Source of the DNA: Roseibacterium elongatum DSM 19469
GTDB taxonomy: Bacteria > Pseudomonadota > Alphaproteobacteria > Rhodobacterales > Rhodobacteraceae
Direction: 5' to 3'
Length of the DNA stretch: 64,000 nucleotides
Assembly (NCBI RefSeq): GCF_000590925.1
Contig: NZ_CP004372.1
Span: forward strand, 1,779,001-1,843,000
The position numbers and the translations under genes were made by a program. The first letter of the stretch is position 1. Each line of letters starts with the position of its first letter. The notes under the pieces are model-generated. The model was given only the letters and a program-made list of their open reading frames with translations, had not been told where the DNA came from and made no database searches. Positions 25,718 to 35,959 of this stretch are shown piece by piece.

Positions 25718-27394
25718 ATGGCGTTCAAGACAGATATCGAAATCGCCCGCGAGGCACGCAAGAAGCCCATCCAGGATATCGGCGCGAAACTGGGCATCCT
25801 GTCCGACGCGCTGATCCCCTATGGTCACGACAAGGCAAAGGTGGGGCAGGATTTCATCGCCTCGCTGGCGGATCGGCCCGATGGCAAGCTGATCCTGGTG
25901 ACGGCCATCAACCCGACCCCGGCGGGCGAGGGCAAGACCACCACGACGGTGGGTCTGGGTGACGGGTTGAACCGCATCGGCAAGCGCGCGGCGATCTGCA
26001 TCCGCGAGGCCAGCCTGGGCCCGAATTTCGGCATGAAGGGCGGGGCCGCGGGGGGCGGCTTTGCGCAGGTCGTCCCGATGGAGGACATGAACCTGCATTT
26101 CACCGGGGATTTCCATGCGATCACCGCCGCCCACAACCTGCTGTCGGCGATGATCGACAACCATATCTACTGGGGCAACGATCTGGGTATCGACGAGCGG
26201 CGCGTCACCTGGCGTCGTGTGCTGGACATGAACGACCGGGCGCTGCGCGATGTCGTGACCTCGCTTGGCGGGGTGTCGAACGGCTTTCCGCGGCAGACGG
26301 GGTTCGACATCACGGTCGCCTCCGAGGTGATGGCGATCCTGTGCCTGGCCGCCGATCTGGATGATCTGCAGCGGCGTCTGGGCGACATGATCGTGGCCTA
26401 TACGCGCGCGCGGACGCCGATCTATTGCCGGGACCTCAAGGCCGATGGCGCGATGACCGTGCTGTTGAAGGATGCGATGCAGCCCAACCTGGTGCAGACG
26501 CTGGAAAACAACCCCGCCTTCGTCCATGGCGGACCCTTCGCGAATATCGCCCATGGCTGCAACTCGGTCATTGCGACGCGCACGGCGCTGAAGTTGGCCG
26601 ATTACGTCGTGACCGAAGCGGGGTTCGGCGCCGATCTGGGGGCCGAGAAGTTCATGAACATCAAATGCCGCAAGTCGGGATTGGCCCCAGATGCGGTGGT
26701 GCTGGTCGCCACGGTGCGCGCGATGAAGATGAACGGGGGCGTGACCAAGGCCGATCTGGGGGCCGAGAACATCGCCGCCGTTGAGGCCGGATGCACCAAC
26801 CTTGGCCGCCATATCGAGAACATCAAACGCTTTGGCGTGCCCGTGATCGTCGGCATCAACCATTTCGCGGGCGACACCGAGGCCGAGATCGCCGCGGTCA
26901 AGGCCCATGTGGCCGCGCAGGGGGCCGAGGCGATCGTTTGCAGGCACTGGGCCGATGGCGGCGCCGGCATCGAGGAGATGGCGCAAAAGGTCGTCGACCT
27001 GGCCGACAGCGGCGCGGCGGAGTTCACGACCCTGTACCCGGACGAGATGCCGCTTTTCGCGAAGATCGAGACCGTGGCCAAGTCGATCTACCATGCCGCC
27101 GAAGTCACGGCCGACCAGAAGGTGCGCGACCAACTCGCGGCGTGGGAGGAGGCCGGCTATGGCGATCTGCCGGTCTGCATGGCCAAGACGCAGTATTCGT
27201 TCACGACCGACCCGACCCGGCGTGGCGCGCCCGAAGGTCATAGCGTGCCGGTACGCGAGGTGCGGCTTTCGGCGGGGGCGGGGTTCGTCGTGGCGATTTG
27301 CGGTGAGATCATGACAATGCCCGGGCTGCCTCGTGTGCCAGCGGCCGAAACCATCGGATTGGATCTCGACGGCGCGATCGACGGGTTGTTTTGA
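25718..27394 (+). CDS. fhs: Formate--tetrahydrofolate ligase
   Basis: A 558-residue cytoplasmic enzyme that makes 10-formyl-THF from formate, THF and ATP. It shows the nucleotide-binding stretch [20 protein letters not shown], the [20 protein letters not shown] motif, [17 protein letters not shown], and [18 protein letters not shown]. The length agrees with the family. In Roseobacter-type bacteria Fhs is important for one-carbon oxidation and purine supply. The gene stands alone in this window, without folD beside it. Confidence 0.97.
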   Translation: MAFKTDIEIAREARKKPIQDIGAKLGILSDALIPYGHDKAKVGQDFIASLADRPDGKLILVTAINPTPAGEGKTTTTVGLGDGLNRIGKRAAICIREASLGPNFGMKGGAAGGGFAQVVPMEDMNLHFTGDFHAITAAHNLLSAMIDNHIYWGNDLGIDERRVTWRRVLDMNDRALRDVVTSLGGVSNGFPRQTGFDITVASEVMAILCLAADLDDLQRRLGDMIVAYTRARTPIYCRDLKADGAMTVLLKDAMQPNLVQTLENNPAFVHGGPFANIAHGCNSVIATRTALKLADYVVTEAGFGADLGAEKFMNIKCRKSGLAPDAVVLVATVRAMKMNGGVTKADLGAENIAAVEAGCTNLGRHIENIKRFGVPVIVGINHFAGDTEAEIAAVKAHVAAQGAEAIVCRHWADGGAGIEEMAQKVVDLADSGAAEFTTLYPDEMPLFAKIETVAKSIYHAAEVTADQKVRDQLAAWEEAGYGDLPVCMAKTQYSFTTDPTRRGAPEGHSVPVREVRLSAGAGFVVAICGEIMTMPGLPRVPAAETIGLDLDGAIDGLF

Positions 27395-27409
27395 CGGGAC
27401 AGGCGCGCG

Positions 27410-27520
27410 CGAGCGCACTCCGGGGGCCTTGAACCCCCGGAGTGCGCCGGGGGCGCTGCCCCCGCGCGGCCCCGTGGGGCCGCTGCCCCCGGAGGTATTT
27501 TTTCCAAGAAGAAATGGCCG
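27410..27520. repeat. GC-rich multi-hairpin intergenic element
   Basis: A dense set of overlapping inverted repeats between convergent genes: CCCCCGG/CCGGGGG (27434-27453), GGGGGC-GCT-GCCCCC (27449-27463) and CGGCCCCG/TGGGGCCG (about 27467-27482), ending in GGAGGTATTTTTTCC. The T6 run makes it a likely terminator for fhs. I recall similar GC-rich ends before 'TATTTTT..AAGAAG' in other Rhodobacterales; that part is from memory. Confidence 0.6.
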
Positions 27521-27564
27521 CAGCGGGGCGGATTTTGCGCTGGTCCCGATGATCGGCCTTTGGT

Positions 27565-28011
27565 TCAGGCGGGGATCATGGTGCCTAGCAAAAGAGCGAC
27601 CTCGCGCAGGCTGCCATCCGCGGCCTCGGCCTGCAGGTTGGCCCGTGTCACCAAAAGGCGGCGGCCGGCCTTGACGACCTCGCCCGTGGCAATCAAGCGG
27701 CGGCCGGCCGCCGGGGCGATGAGATTGATCTTCATTTCCACGGTCAGCACCTCTGCCCCCAAGGGCATGAGGCTGAGCGCCGCATACCCCGCGGCGCTGT
27801 CGCCGAGCGCAAAGCTGGCGCCGGCATGGACATAGCCGTGTTGTTGCCCGATCTGCGCGCATACGGGAAGCGACAGGGTCACGCGACCGGGCGCGATAGC
27901 GTCGATCCGCGCGCCGATGGTTTTCATCATGGCCTGACGGTCAAAGCTGTCGCGGATTTCGGTTTCCTTTGCCGGGGTCAGCGGATGCGGTGCGTTTTCG
28001 GGGCGGGGCAT
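27565..28011 (-). CDS. PaaI/YiiD-type hot-dog thioesterase
   Basis: A 148-residue hot-dog fold protein. The core motif HAGASFALGDSAAGYAA on the central helix, followed by TVEMKINLIAPAAG, is that of PaaI-like and DUF4442-like acyl-CoA thioesterases. The Asp in LGDSAAG is the probable catalytic residue. The N terminus (MPRPENAPHPLTPAKE) is polar, so the enzyme is cytoplasmic. The substrate is unknown; no pathway genes lie alongside. A gap of 138 bp separates it from pdeM. Confidence 0.8.
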   Translation of the reverse strand: MPRPENAPHPLTPAKETEIRDSFDRQAMMKTIGARIDAIAPGRVTLSLPVCAQIGQQHGYVHAGASFALGDSAAGYAALSLMPLGAEVLTVEMKINLIAPAAGRRLIATGEVVKAGRRLLVTRANLQAEAADGSLREVALLLGTMIPA

Positions 28012-28149
28012 GAGGGGCCTTTCGACGTCAGGTTGGGGGCAGGGCGGAACCCGAGCGATCTTGCACGGGTTTGCGGCGTTGCCCTAGGGGATGTTGCCTT
28101 TCGCGGACCGAGTTGGGATTGCGGGGCGACCAGGCATCCGATCCGTGCC

Positions 28150-28815
28150 TTAGCGCCGTGGCATCGGGATCATGACCGGCGGGCTGCCCAGCAGGATGGC
28201 GCGGGCATCGTCGCGCATGATGCCTGAAAGCTCGGGCCGGTCGCAGGCCAGCCCGCCTGTATAGGCCCCGTAGGCGGGCAGGATGATCCGGCATGCGTCG
28301 ATCAGGAAGCAGCGGCGGCTGAGCGATCGGCCGCGCAGGCTCAGTCGGGCCTTGGGGTGATAATGCCCAGAAAGCTCGCCCCTTGCGTCCGGTGTCGCGA
28401 TATGGCGAAAGACCAGCGGCCCGGCCTGGTAGTGCAGCAGGTGGTCACCGCCGAGGGCGATCGGGCCGGGATCGTGGTTGCCTTCAATCCAGATCCACGT
28501 CCGTCCGGCCATCAGCGCCCCCAACCTGCCACGCGTGGCATCATCCAACGCCTCGGCCGCGGCGGTGTCGTCGAAACTGTCGCCGAGGCAGATCACCGTC
28601 GCGGGGGCCGTGCGGTCGATATCGCGTGCAAGGCGATCCAGCGTTTCGGCACCTTCATAGGGCGGCAGCATGGCGCCACCGCGCCGCGCCATGCGTTCCG
28701 ATTTCCCCAGATGCAGGTCCGACACCACCAACAGCCGCCGTGAGGGCCAGAACAGGCCGCCCGAACCAAGCGCCTCGAGGGCTTCGCCGCAAAACGTGAC
28801 AGGCAGATTGTTCAT
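28150..28815 (-). CDS. pdeM: Ligase-associated DNA damage response endonuclease PdeM
   Basis: A 221-residue calcineurin-like metallophosphoesterase. The five metal motifs are present: VSDLHLGKSE, CLGDSFDD, IEGNHDPG, and GELSGHYHPKA, with the second metal Asp in the GDxxD unit. PdeM is the phosphoesterase that co-occurs with an Lhr-type helicase, an exonuclease and an ATP-dependent ligase in a repair cluster. Here the helicase is directly upstream (75 bp) on the same strand. The start at 28815 gives MNNLPVTFCGEAL; upstream residues lack support. Confidence 0.88.
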   Translation of the reverse strand: MNNLPVTFCGEALEALGSGGLFWPSRRLLVVSDLHLGKSERMARRGGAMLPPYEGAETLDRLARDIDRTAPATVICLGDSFDDTAAAEALDDATRGRLGALMAGRTWIWIEGNHDPGPIALGGDHLLHYQAGPLVFRHIATPDARGELSGHYHPKARLSLRGRSLSRRCFLIDACRIILPAYGAYTGGLACDRPELSGIMRDDARAILLGSPPVMIPMPRR

Positions 28816-28890
28816 GGTCTGTTCGATGCCATGCCGCTCCGGGCGACGCAAGCCATTCGCGCCGTCAGCAGCCACCCCGCAGGGGCCGCG

Positions 28891-31307
28891 TCAGGCGACC
28901 GTCAGCCCGGCGGCCTGCATCAGCCGGGTCGCTTCCTCTTCCAGCAGGCGCTGGCTGGCCAGACCCTGGATCGGCACGCGGCCGGGTTCGAGGAACAGCG
29001 GCGCAGCCAACGGGGTGACACGGGTCAGGCGCAGGTGGTCGATGCGGTCACCGATGCGCGCAAGCATCCCTTCGATCCGGCCGAAATCGACAAGACCGCG
29101 CATCGCCTCGTCCCGCGTGATGCGCAGCATCAGGTGGTCGGGATCGTATTTCCGCAGCGTGTCATAGAGGATATCGGTCGAAAAGGTCGCCTGCCGCCCG
29201 GTCTTGCGCTTGCCGCCGGGCATGTTGCGGTCGATCAGCCCGGCGATGATGGCCGAGCCCTTGAAGGTGCGTTTCATCACCGCGTTATCGGCCAGCCATG
29301 TCTCCATCGTCTCGACCAGGTTGTCGCGCGAAAACAGCGGCGCGGCATCGGTCACGGCGTCCAGCCCCCAGATCAGCGTCGCGTAATCGGTCGCGACGAA
29401 GCCCGTCGGGTTCAGGCCCTGCGCCTCCATCCGTTGGGTCAGCAGCAGGCCCAAGGTTTGCTGCGCGTTGCGCCCGGCGAACCCGTAAGCCACCAGGTGC
29501 TCGCGTCCGTCATGGGGGAAGCTTTCGACCAGCAGCCGGTCGCGTTCGGGCAGACGGCTGACGCGGCGTTGCAGGTGCAGCCACTCGCGCGTGTGGCTGG
29601 GCAGGTCGGGCCAGTCGTCCTGCCGGAACATGGTGAGGATGCGGTCGGAGAGTTGCGTGGATGTGGCGAATTTCGTGCCCATGAAGGTGGCGATCTTGGG
29701 CTTTTGCGTAGGGGTGCGCGTCACTTCGACCACCATTTCGCGCATCCCCTCGTAGCGCACGATCTCGCCCCCGATCAGAAAGGTATCGCCCTTGCGCAGG
29801 AGCGAGGCGAAATATTCCTCGACCTCGCCCAGGGGCTTGCCGCCACGGGTCTTGTGCAGGCGGACCTGCATCTTGTCGGCATCCACGATGGTGCCGATAT
29901 TCATGCGGATGCGTTGTGTCGCGCGCGGGTCGCGCAGCTGCCACTGGCCGTCGGGCCGTTGCAGCAGGCGCTGCCACTGGTCATAGGCGCGAAGGGCATA
30001 GCCGCCCGTCGCCACGAAATCGAGGCAGCGGTCGAAGAGGTCGCGCGAGAGCTGCGCATAGGCGCCGGTGGTGAGGACCTCGGCATAAAGGTCATCGGCG
30101 CCGAACGGCCCGGCGGCGGCGCGGATCAGGATATGCTGACAGAGCACGTCCAGCGGGCCGGGGCCGCGCGCCTCGCCGTCGAGGTCATGGTCGCGCACCG
30201 CGGCGAGGGCGGCGATGCATTCGATCACCTCGAAGCGGTTGGCCGGCACGATCAGCGCCTTTGAGGGCGCGTTATAGCGGTGGTTGGCGCGTCCGATCCG
30301 TTGCACCAGGCGCTTGACGTTCTTGGGCGCGCCCACCTGGATCACCAGGTCCACATCCCCCCACGTCGATGCCCAGATCCAGCGTGCCGGTGCAGACGAT
30401 GGCCTTGAGCTGGCCGTCGGTCATGGCCTGTTCCACGCGCTCGCGCTGTTCGCGGGCCAGGGCGCCGTGATGGATGCCAATGGGTAGTTGATCCTCGTTG
30501 GCGAGCCACAGGTGATGAAAGAAGATCTCGGCCTGGGCGCGGGTGTTGTGAAAGATCAGCGTGGTGCGGTGTTTCCTGACCTCCTCCAGAACGGCCGGGA
30601 TGGCATAGCGCCCGCCGCCGCCCGACCACGGGGGCGGCTCGGTCGTGTGCAGCATGGTGATGTCGGGGTCGGGGCCGGGGTCGGCCATCAGGATCTCGCA
30701 CGGGTCGGGGTGGCGGGCAAGCAGCCGGGCGATGGCCTGCGGGTCCTCCACCGTGGCCGACAGGCCCACGCGGCGCAGGCCGGGGGCAAGCGCAGACAGG
30801 CGCGACAGCGCCAACATCAACTGGTCGCCGCGCTTGCTTTCGGCCAGGGCGTGGATCTCGTCGACGATGACGCGCTCGAGCCCCGCGAAGGTGCGATGCG
30901 CATCCTCGTAGGATGTCATCAGGGCCAACGATTCAGGCGTCGTCAGCAGGATATGCGGCGGGTCGGCGCGCTGCCGTTTCTTGCGTGAGGATGGGGTGTC
31001 GCCGGTGCGGTCCTCGACGCGGATGGGCAGGCCCATCTCGGTGATCGGGCCGGTCAGGTTGCGGCGAATATCGGCCGCCAGCGCCTTGAGCGGCGAGATG
31101 TAGAGCGTGTGCAGCCCCTTGTGTGCGCCGTCCGACAGTTCGGCGAGGGTCGGCAGGAACCCCGCCATCGTCTTGCCCGCCCCCCGTTGGCGCGATCAGC
31201 AGGGTGCAGGGCTGGTCGGCGGCGGCCAGCATGTCGCGCTGGTGCGGGTGGATGGACCATCCGCGGGCCTCGAACCATCCATTGATCGCAGGGGGGAGCG
31301 CCGTCAT
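28891..31307 (-). pseudogene. Ligase-associated Lhr-like DEAD/DEAH helicase, frameshifted twice
   Basis: A superfamily 2 helicase of the DNA-repair cluster that includes pdeM. Motifs: Q-region HPHQRDML, motif I APTGGGK-like, motif II IVDEIHAL, motif III GLSATV, motif IV LIFHNTRAQAE, motif V TGTLDLGID, motif VI LVQRIGRANH, then the Lhr-type winged-helix and beta-barrel C terminus ending at 28891. The frame breaks at six C at 31180-31185 and six C at 30357-30362 (G-runs in the gene). Removing one base from each restores APTGAGKT and VQRIGR in one frame of 804 residues, the normal size. Both breaks look like homopolymer miscalls. Confidence 0.88.
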
Positions 31308-31347
31308 GCGCCCCTAGATAGAGTGGGTCGGGGCGCGCGGCGAGGGG

Positions 31348-31402
31348 GCAAATCCTTCGGCGCAGGATTTGCGGGGACGAAAACCCTTCGAGAAGGGTTT
31401 TC
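31348..31402. repeat. Paired palindromes related to those at 13896-13960
   Basis: GCAAATCCT-N7-AGGATTTGC (31348-31372) is followed by GAAAACCCTT-CGAG-AAGGGTTTTC (31379-31402). The core words AAATCC/GGATTT and GAAAAC/GTTTTC also form the first two palindromes after ruvB. The element lies between two minus-strand genes and could end transcription of the AAA ATPase gene. Confidence 0.75.
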
Positions 31403-31416
31403 CGGCGGTCCGCGCC

Positions 31417-32737
31417 TCAATGCACGATGTCTTCCTCGTCGACATAGAGGTTCTGCCACGCACGATCGATCAGGTCGGGCCGCATCTGGTAGGGGATGCC
31501 CTCGAACTCGCAGATCGCGATGATCTGATCGAGCAGGAAATTGGCGTGGTAATTGGCAAAGACGTTCTGGATCGTCGGGTATTTCACCTTGAGCAGGTGC
31601 AGCAGCGATTTCTCGTCCAGCGGGACCTTTTTCTTGCGCGCGACCATGGCGAGGATCTTCAGGAACTGGTCTTGCGTCGGGCCGTCGATCTTGACCTTGA
31701 AGAAGATGCGGCGCAGGGCGGCCTGGTCGAAGATCTTGTTGGGGTGAAAGTTGGTCGAGAACACCACCAGCGTGTCGAAGGGCACTTCGAACTTCTCGCC
31801 CGATTGCAGGGCGAGGATGTCGTAGCCCATCTCCATCGGAACAATCCATCGGTTGATCAGCGCCTGGGGCGGTTCGTCCTGACGGCCCAGGTCGTCCACG
31901 ATAAAGACGCCGCCGGTCGATTTGAGTTGCAGCGACGCCTGGTAGGTCCGGCTGACCGCGTTGTAGTTCAGATCGAGCATTGACAGTGTAAGCTCGCCGC
32001 CCGTCATCACCGTGGGGCGGGTACATAGCAGGTAGCGCGTGTCATAGCGGGCCGAGGCCTTGCGCAGGGGGCTGCCGCTCGTGTCGTGCTTTTTCCTCGA
32101 CCAGCGTGTGCACGATCGGGTCATAGAGCGTGATGACCTGCCCGGCATAGGTCACGGCCTGCGGGATGTAGATGTTGTCGCCCATCGCGGCGCGGATGCC
32201 TTCGGCGATCGAGGATTTGCCGTTGCCCGGCGGGCCGTACATCAGGACGGACCGGCCCGAGCCGACGGCCGGGCCAAGCTGGTCGATCAACCCGTCGGGC
32301 AGGATCAGGTGCCCCATCGACCCCAGCAGGCGGTCACGCGTCAGTTGCACGTTCTTGACCGACTGTCGCCGGGTCTGCGCCTTGTAATCTTCAAGGGGGA
32401 CGGGCATCGCGCCGTAATATTCGGATTGCGACAGCGCATCGAGGGCGCGGGCCTTGCCGGTATCGGTCAGTTGAAAGCCCATCTCGTTCGACGAGGTGGC
32501 GTGCAGGGTGCCGGTGGCCTGCATCAGCCCCATCTCGCGCGACATGTCGATCAGTTGCTGGGTCAGCGGCAGCGGCAGGCAAATGGCCTGGCCGATCTCG
32601 GTCGCGGTTTCGACATTCTTGCGAAAGACCGTCTTGAGCAGGATGTCACGCATCATCACGACGGTCAGGCCGGTGTCTTTCAGGCTGCGCAGGGGTGGCG
32701 GCGCGAACCCGTCAACGGCCCCGGTCTGCATGTTCAT
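31417..32737 (-). pseudogene. AAA-type ATPase with N-terminal winged-helix region, frameshifted
   Basis: A MoxR-like or AAA ATPase. An N-terminal part (about 1-120; AICLPLPLTQQLIDMSREMG) is helical and DNA-binding-like; the Walker A motif is LMYGPPGNGKSS, Walker B GGVFIVDDLGRQD, and a sensor FSTNFHPNKIFD follows. The frame breaks at five T (32090-32094, five A in the gene); deleting one base gives LVEEKHDTSGSPLRKAS and a 439-residue protein. The start at 32737 has GGGAG eight bases upstream. It lies at the 3' end of the tad/cpa locus, 82 bp after cpaA, so it may be linked to the pilus, but this is not proven. Confidence 0.8.
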
Positions 32738-32818
32738 TCGGACGGCTCCCACCTTGGTCCAGCTTGTGCTTGGATCAGGGTGCCGTCCGAATTGGGCGAG
32801 AGAATGGCGCTGCCGTGA

Positions 32819-33325
32819 TCAGAGACCGGCACGCAGCCCGAGGGCAAGGTAGATCACCAGCGCCCCGGCCAGCGCCACGCCCATCGGAAAGAGCTTGCCC
32901 CGGTCCCACGAGGCCCAGTCGGCCGTGGCGCGGCGCACGGCGGGCACCCGCCCCGCCCCGCGATGCGTCACCCAGGACCCGATCAGCACCAGGCTGAACA
33001 GCATCAAGAAAAACAGGTAATCGCCCGGTGCGATGAAGGGGGCCATGGCAGCGGCGAACTTGCTGTCGCCGGCCCCGGCCAGCCCGAGCGAGGTGATGAT
33101 GAAGCCTGCAACCAGAACAATACCCAGCTGCGCAAGGCGCATCAGGTAGGCATCCATCGGCAGGACGATCAGGCCCGCCCCCAGGAACACGGCCGTCAGC
33201 GACAGGACCGCAACATTCGGAATGCGCATCTCGCGCAGGTCGGACAGGGCCACCCAGATACAGATGGGCAGTGCCAGGGGCAGGAACCACAGGGACTGTT
33301 CAAAGGTCAGGGCAAGAGTGCTCAT
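32819..33325 (-). CDS. cpaA: Type 4 prepilin peptidase CpaA/TadV-like
   Basis: A 168-residue inner-membrane aspartic peptidase of the A24 family that cleaves Flp prepilins after Gly. The two catalytic aspartates lie in ALSDLREMRIPN and LAGAGDSKFAAAM (GxGD type). About five hydrophobic segments are seen. The protein lacks the N-methylase domain, as is usual for the Tad class. It probably acts on the four pilins at 43245-44677. Confidence 0.92.
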   Translation of the reverse strand: MSTLALTFEQSLWFLPLALPICIWVALSDLREMRIPNVAVLSLTAVFLGAGLIVLPMDAYLMRLAQLGIVLVAGFIITSLGLAGAGDSKFAAAMAPFIAPGDYLFFLMLFSLVLIGSWVTHRGAGRVPAVRRATADWASWDRGKLFPMGVALAGALVIYLALGLRAGL

Positions 33326-33328
33326 CGG

Positions 33329-34183
33329 TCAAAGGACCTCCGCGTCGAGGGCGCGCAGGGCGCGCACGGCTGCGTCGAAATGTTGGGGGTGCGTGTCGAT
33401 GGCCTCGGCCAGCAGGGCGCGGCCCGTCTCGGTCTGGCCCTGCCGGATCGCGGCCAGAGCGGCCGTGTGCAAGAGCTGCGCCCGCTCGATCTGCGACATG
33501 CGCACCAGCGGCAACTGATAGTTGCCCTGTGCGGCCCGCGCCATGACCAGGTTATTCTTGGCGGTGAACAGGTCCGGATCGTACGAGATCGCCTCCATGA
33601 ACAGATCTTCGGCGGCGGTGAACTCGCCCCGGCTCATGCGCGAAAAACCCCAGTTGTTCAGCACGCTGGCCGGCCGGGTCGTCAACCCGGCGGCGGTTTC
33701 GTAAAAGGCATCGGCGCGGTCCCATTCCTGGTTGCTGTCGGCGACCATCGCCTCGAGACGGTAGCGCTCGTAGGTCTCCATCGTGGGGGGTACGAGGTCG
33801 AGTTGCCGTTCCGCCTCGTCCCAATCGCCGGTGCGGATCAGGGCGTCGGCATAGTCGAGCCGGTCTTGATCGAGCGACGTGTCATCGGCGACCACCTGGC
33901 GCCAATGCGCAAGCGACTCGCCCGCGCGACCGGCCCGCACGAGACTGCTGGCAAGGCCGCGGCGCAGGTCGATGCGCTCGGGCTGTTGTTCGAGGGCGCC
34001 CTGGAAATAGGTCACGGCCTCGGCCGGGGCGGCAGCCGTCAACATGATGTCCGACAGGTTCGTCTCGTCGATGACGTTCAGGGGATCGAGGCCGCGATTG
34101 ACATCGGCACCGCCCGTGTCGTCACAGGCCGCCACGCTCAAAACGGCGCACAGGACCGGAATGATCCGGAAATCGGGAACCAT
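33329..34183 (-). CDS. Tetratricopeptide-repeat protein of the tad locus
   Basis: A 284-residue TPR protein with an N-terminal signal that may carry a lipobox (IPVLCAVLSVAAC). Repeats include AVTYFQGALEQQPERIDLRRG, RLDYADALIRTGDWDEAERQ and EFTAAEDLFMEAISYDPDLF. The start at 34183 (MVPDFRIIPV) has GAGG six bases upstream; earlier ATGs lack one. It is followed at three bases by cpaA. TadD-like lipoproteins help secretin assembly; this one and the shorter gene upstream are both of that sort. Confidence 0.78.
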   Translation of the reverse strand: MVPDFRIIPVLCAVLSVAACDDTGGADVNRGLDPLNVIDETNLSDIMLTAAAPAEAVTYFQGALEQQPERIDLRRGLASSLVRAGRAGESLAHWRQVVADDTSLDQDRLDYADALIRTGDWDEAERQLDLVPPTMETYERYRLEAMVADSNQEWDRADAFYETAAGLTTRPASVLNNWGFSRMSRGEFTAAEDLFMEAISYDPDLFTAKNNLVMARAAQGNYQLPLVRMSQIERAQLLHTAALAAIRQGQTETGRALLAEAIDTHPQHFDAAVRALRALDAEVL

Positions 34184-34236
34184 GGTCTGCCTCATTCTGC
34201 TCGTCCAACTTGGTCCTGTCGCCGTTCTTTTGGGGC

Positions 34237-34809
34237 TCATGGCGTTTCGAGAAGCTCGTAAACACCCGGTCCGCGACGTATCAGGTCAAAGCGGTTTTCT
34301 CCGTTGATCTCAGCATATACCGGATTTTCCATGCGCGCGATAGCCAGTCTCAAGTTGTCGCGAAGCGCGTCCGAACGGCCACTATCGAGGGCAAAGGCCT
34401 GCTGAAAGACGCGCCGTGCCTCGCCATACTCGCCCTGCTCCATCAGGACGACGCCGAGATTGTTCAGGGCCGGCACGAAATCCGGGTCCTGATCGAGGGC
34501 CTGCCGCAAGAGGTCCTCGGCCTGGCCGATGCGCCCGAGGCGCAGATTGGCCGACCCGATCGCCGACAGCACATCGACGGTCAACCCGATCGTCGCCGCC
34601 GCCCGCGAATAGGCGCGGATCGCCAGCCGGTATTCGCCCGACGCCATCAACCGGTGCCCGACAGTCAACCCGTCAACCCCCTCGACCCCTGTCTCGATGC
34701 CCGGTGCCTCGGGGTCCGCGTCCGACAGCGGCCCGGTGGGCGTGCAGGCCGCCAGACCGCCGACGATCACTGCAAGGCTGGCGGCGGCAAGGATGCGAAA
34801 GGGTGTCAT
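34237..34809 (-). CDS. tadD: TadD-like TPR lipoprotein
   Basis: A 190-residue protein with a signal peptide and lipobox (GGLAAC) at about residue 22, and TPR units (LAIRAYSRAAATIG, DLLRQALDQDPDFVPALNN, GEYGEARRVFQQAFALDSG). TadD proteins are outer-membrane lipoproteins of Flp pilus machines, needed for pilus production. It is 54 bases before the next TPR gene and 113 bases after tadC, on the same strand. Confidence 0.82.
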   Translation of the reverse strand: MTPFRILAAASLAVIVGGLAACTPTGPLSDADPEAPGIETGVEGVDGLTVGHRLMASGEYRLAIRAYSRAAATIGLTVDVLSAIGSANLRLGRIGQAEDLLRQALDQDPDFVPALNNLGVVLMEQGEYGEARRVFQQAFALDSGRSDALRDNLRLAIARMENPVYAEINGENRFDLIRRGPGVYELLETP

Positions 34810-34922
34810 GGGATGGATCTCCCGGTTCTCGATCTGCTCGGGCGGGGCCGGTTCGTCCGGCCCTCGGATGCTGTTGCATCGGTGGCGATCACTCTAGCGG
34901 TGATCCTGGGCGATGTCTGCCC

Positions 34923-35903
34923 TCAGCCGTCGCCCAGCATCACGGCAATACCATAGACCGACGGCCCGATCAGGATGATCAGCAGGGGCGGCACGCAGAA
35001 CATCATGGTCGCCAGCGTCAGCTTGGTCGGCAGTTTGTTCGCCTTTTCCTCGGCCCGCATCACGCGCTTGTCCCGCATCTCGCCGGCATAGACGCGCAAC
35101 GCCTCGGCGACCGAGGTACCGAAGGTGGCCGATTGGATCAGGGTCGTCACGAAGCTGTTGATGTCCTGAACATCGACCCGTTCGCCCATGTCGCGCAGGA
35201 CGCGCGTCTTGTCCTTGCCGGCCTTCATCTCGTAGGCGACCATCAGGAATTCTTCCGCCAGCGCGGGGTAGGAGCTTTCGATTTCCGTGGCGACGCGGTT
35301 GATGGCCTGATCCAGCGATTGACCGGCCTCGACACAGACCAGCATCAGGTCCAGCGCGTCGGGAAAGCCCGAAATGATTTCCTCCTGACGCGATTGCAGG
35401 CGGCGCTTGACCCAGTATTTCGGCGCGTAATAGCCCAAGCAACCCGGCATCAGAACCGCAAGGATCGAGTTCTGCGCCGATCCGCCGCCTCCGGCGATCA
35501 GCACGTAAAGCGTGCCCAGGATCAACCCGCCGATGCCCCCCACCAACTGGGCGAGGTGGAACAGTTGCACCGCCCCTTTCGAGCGGTAGCCCGCGCGCAT
35601 CATCGTCAGTTGCGAGTTCGACAGTTCCTCCTGGTCCTGCGGCTGCAGGTACTGGCTGAACCGGTCGAGACGCTGATCCTTGCCGCCCACCCGCAATCGC
35701 GCGGCGGCTTTTCCTTGCTCGGGGTCTTCCGAGGGCGCGTTCAGGCGCGAGAACGGATCATTGCGTTTTTGCAGCAGGGCCGGCAGCACCAGAAGGATCA
35801 GCAGAACCCCAAGGAAGCCGGCCGCGAACAGGGGGCCCATTTCCCCGAACTGGGCAACGAGCCATGCATCGGCATCGTCGATGATTTTCCGGATCTGGTC
35901 CAT
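34923..35903 (-). CDS. tadC: Tad pilus platform protein TadC
   Basis: A 326-residue inner-membrane protein of the GspF/TadC family, with N-terminal (MGPLFAAGFLGVLLILLVLP) and C-terminal (MFCVPPLLIILIGPSVYGI) membrane segments and the cytoplasmic T2SF domain (SGFPDALDLMLVCVEAGQSL, IESSYPALAEEF, VDVQDINSFVTTLIQSATFG). With TadB it forms the platform that the ATPase TadA/CpaF drives. Its stop lies 113 bp from tadD. Confidence 0.95.
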   Translation of the reverse strand: MDQIRKIIDDADAWLVAQFGEMGPLFAAGFLGVLLILLVLPALLQKRNDPFSRLNAPSEDPEQGKAAARLRVGGKDQRLDRFSQYLQPQDQEELSNSQLTMMRAGYRSKGAVQLFHLAQLVGGIGGLILGTLYVLIAGGGGSAQNSILAVLMPGCLGYYAPKYWVKRRLQSRQEEIISGFPDALDLMLVCVEAGQSLDQAINRVATEIESSYPALAEEFLMVAYEMKAGKDKTRVLRDMGERVDVQDINSFVTTLIQSATFGTSVAEALRVYAGEMRDKRVMRAEEKANKLPTKLTLATMMFCVPPLLIILIGPSVYGIAVMLGDG

Positions 35904-35959
35904 TCTTGCGTGTCCTGCTCGCTAGTGTCTGTTCGGGTCGGGCCGGTCCGTGAACCGGG

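Noticed and set aside
25592..27862. A 756-codon open frame opposite fhs
   Set aside because: It is a shadow of formate-tetrahydrofolate ligase, whose motifs on the plus strand are unambiguous.
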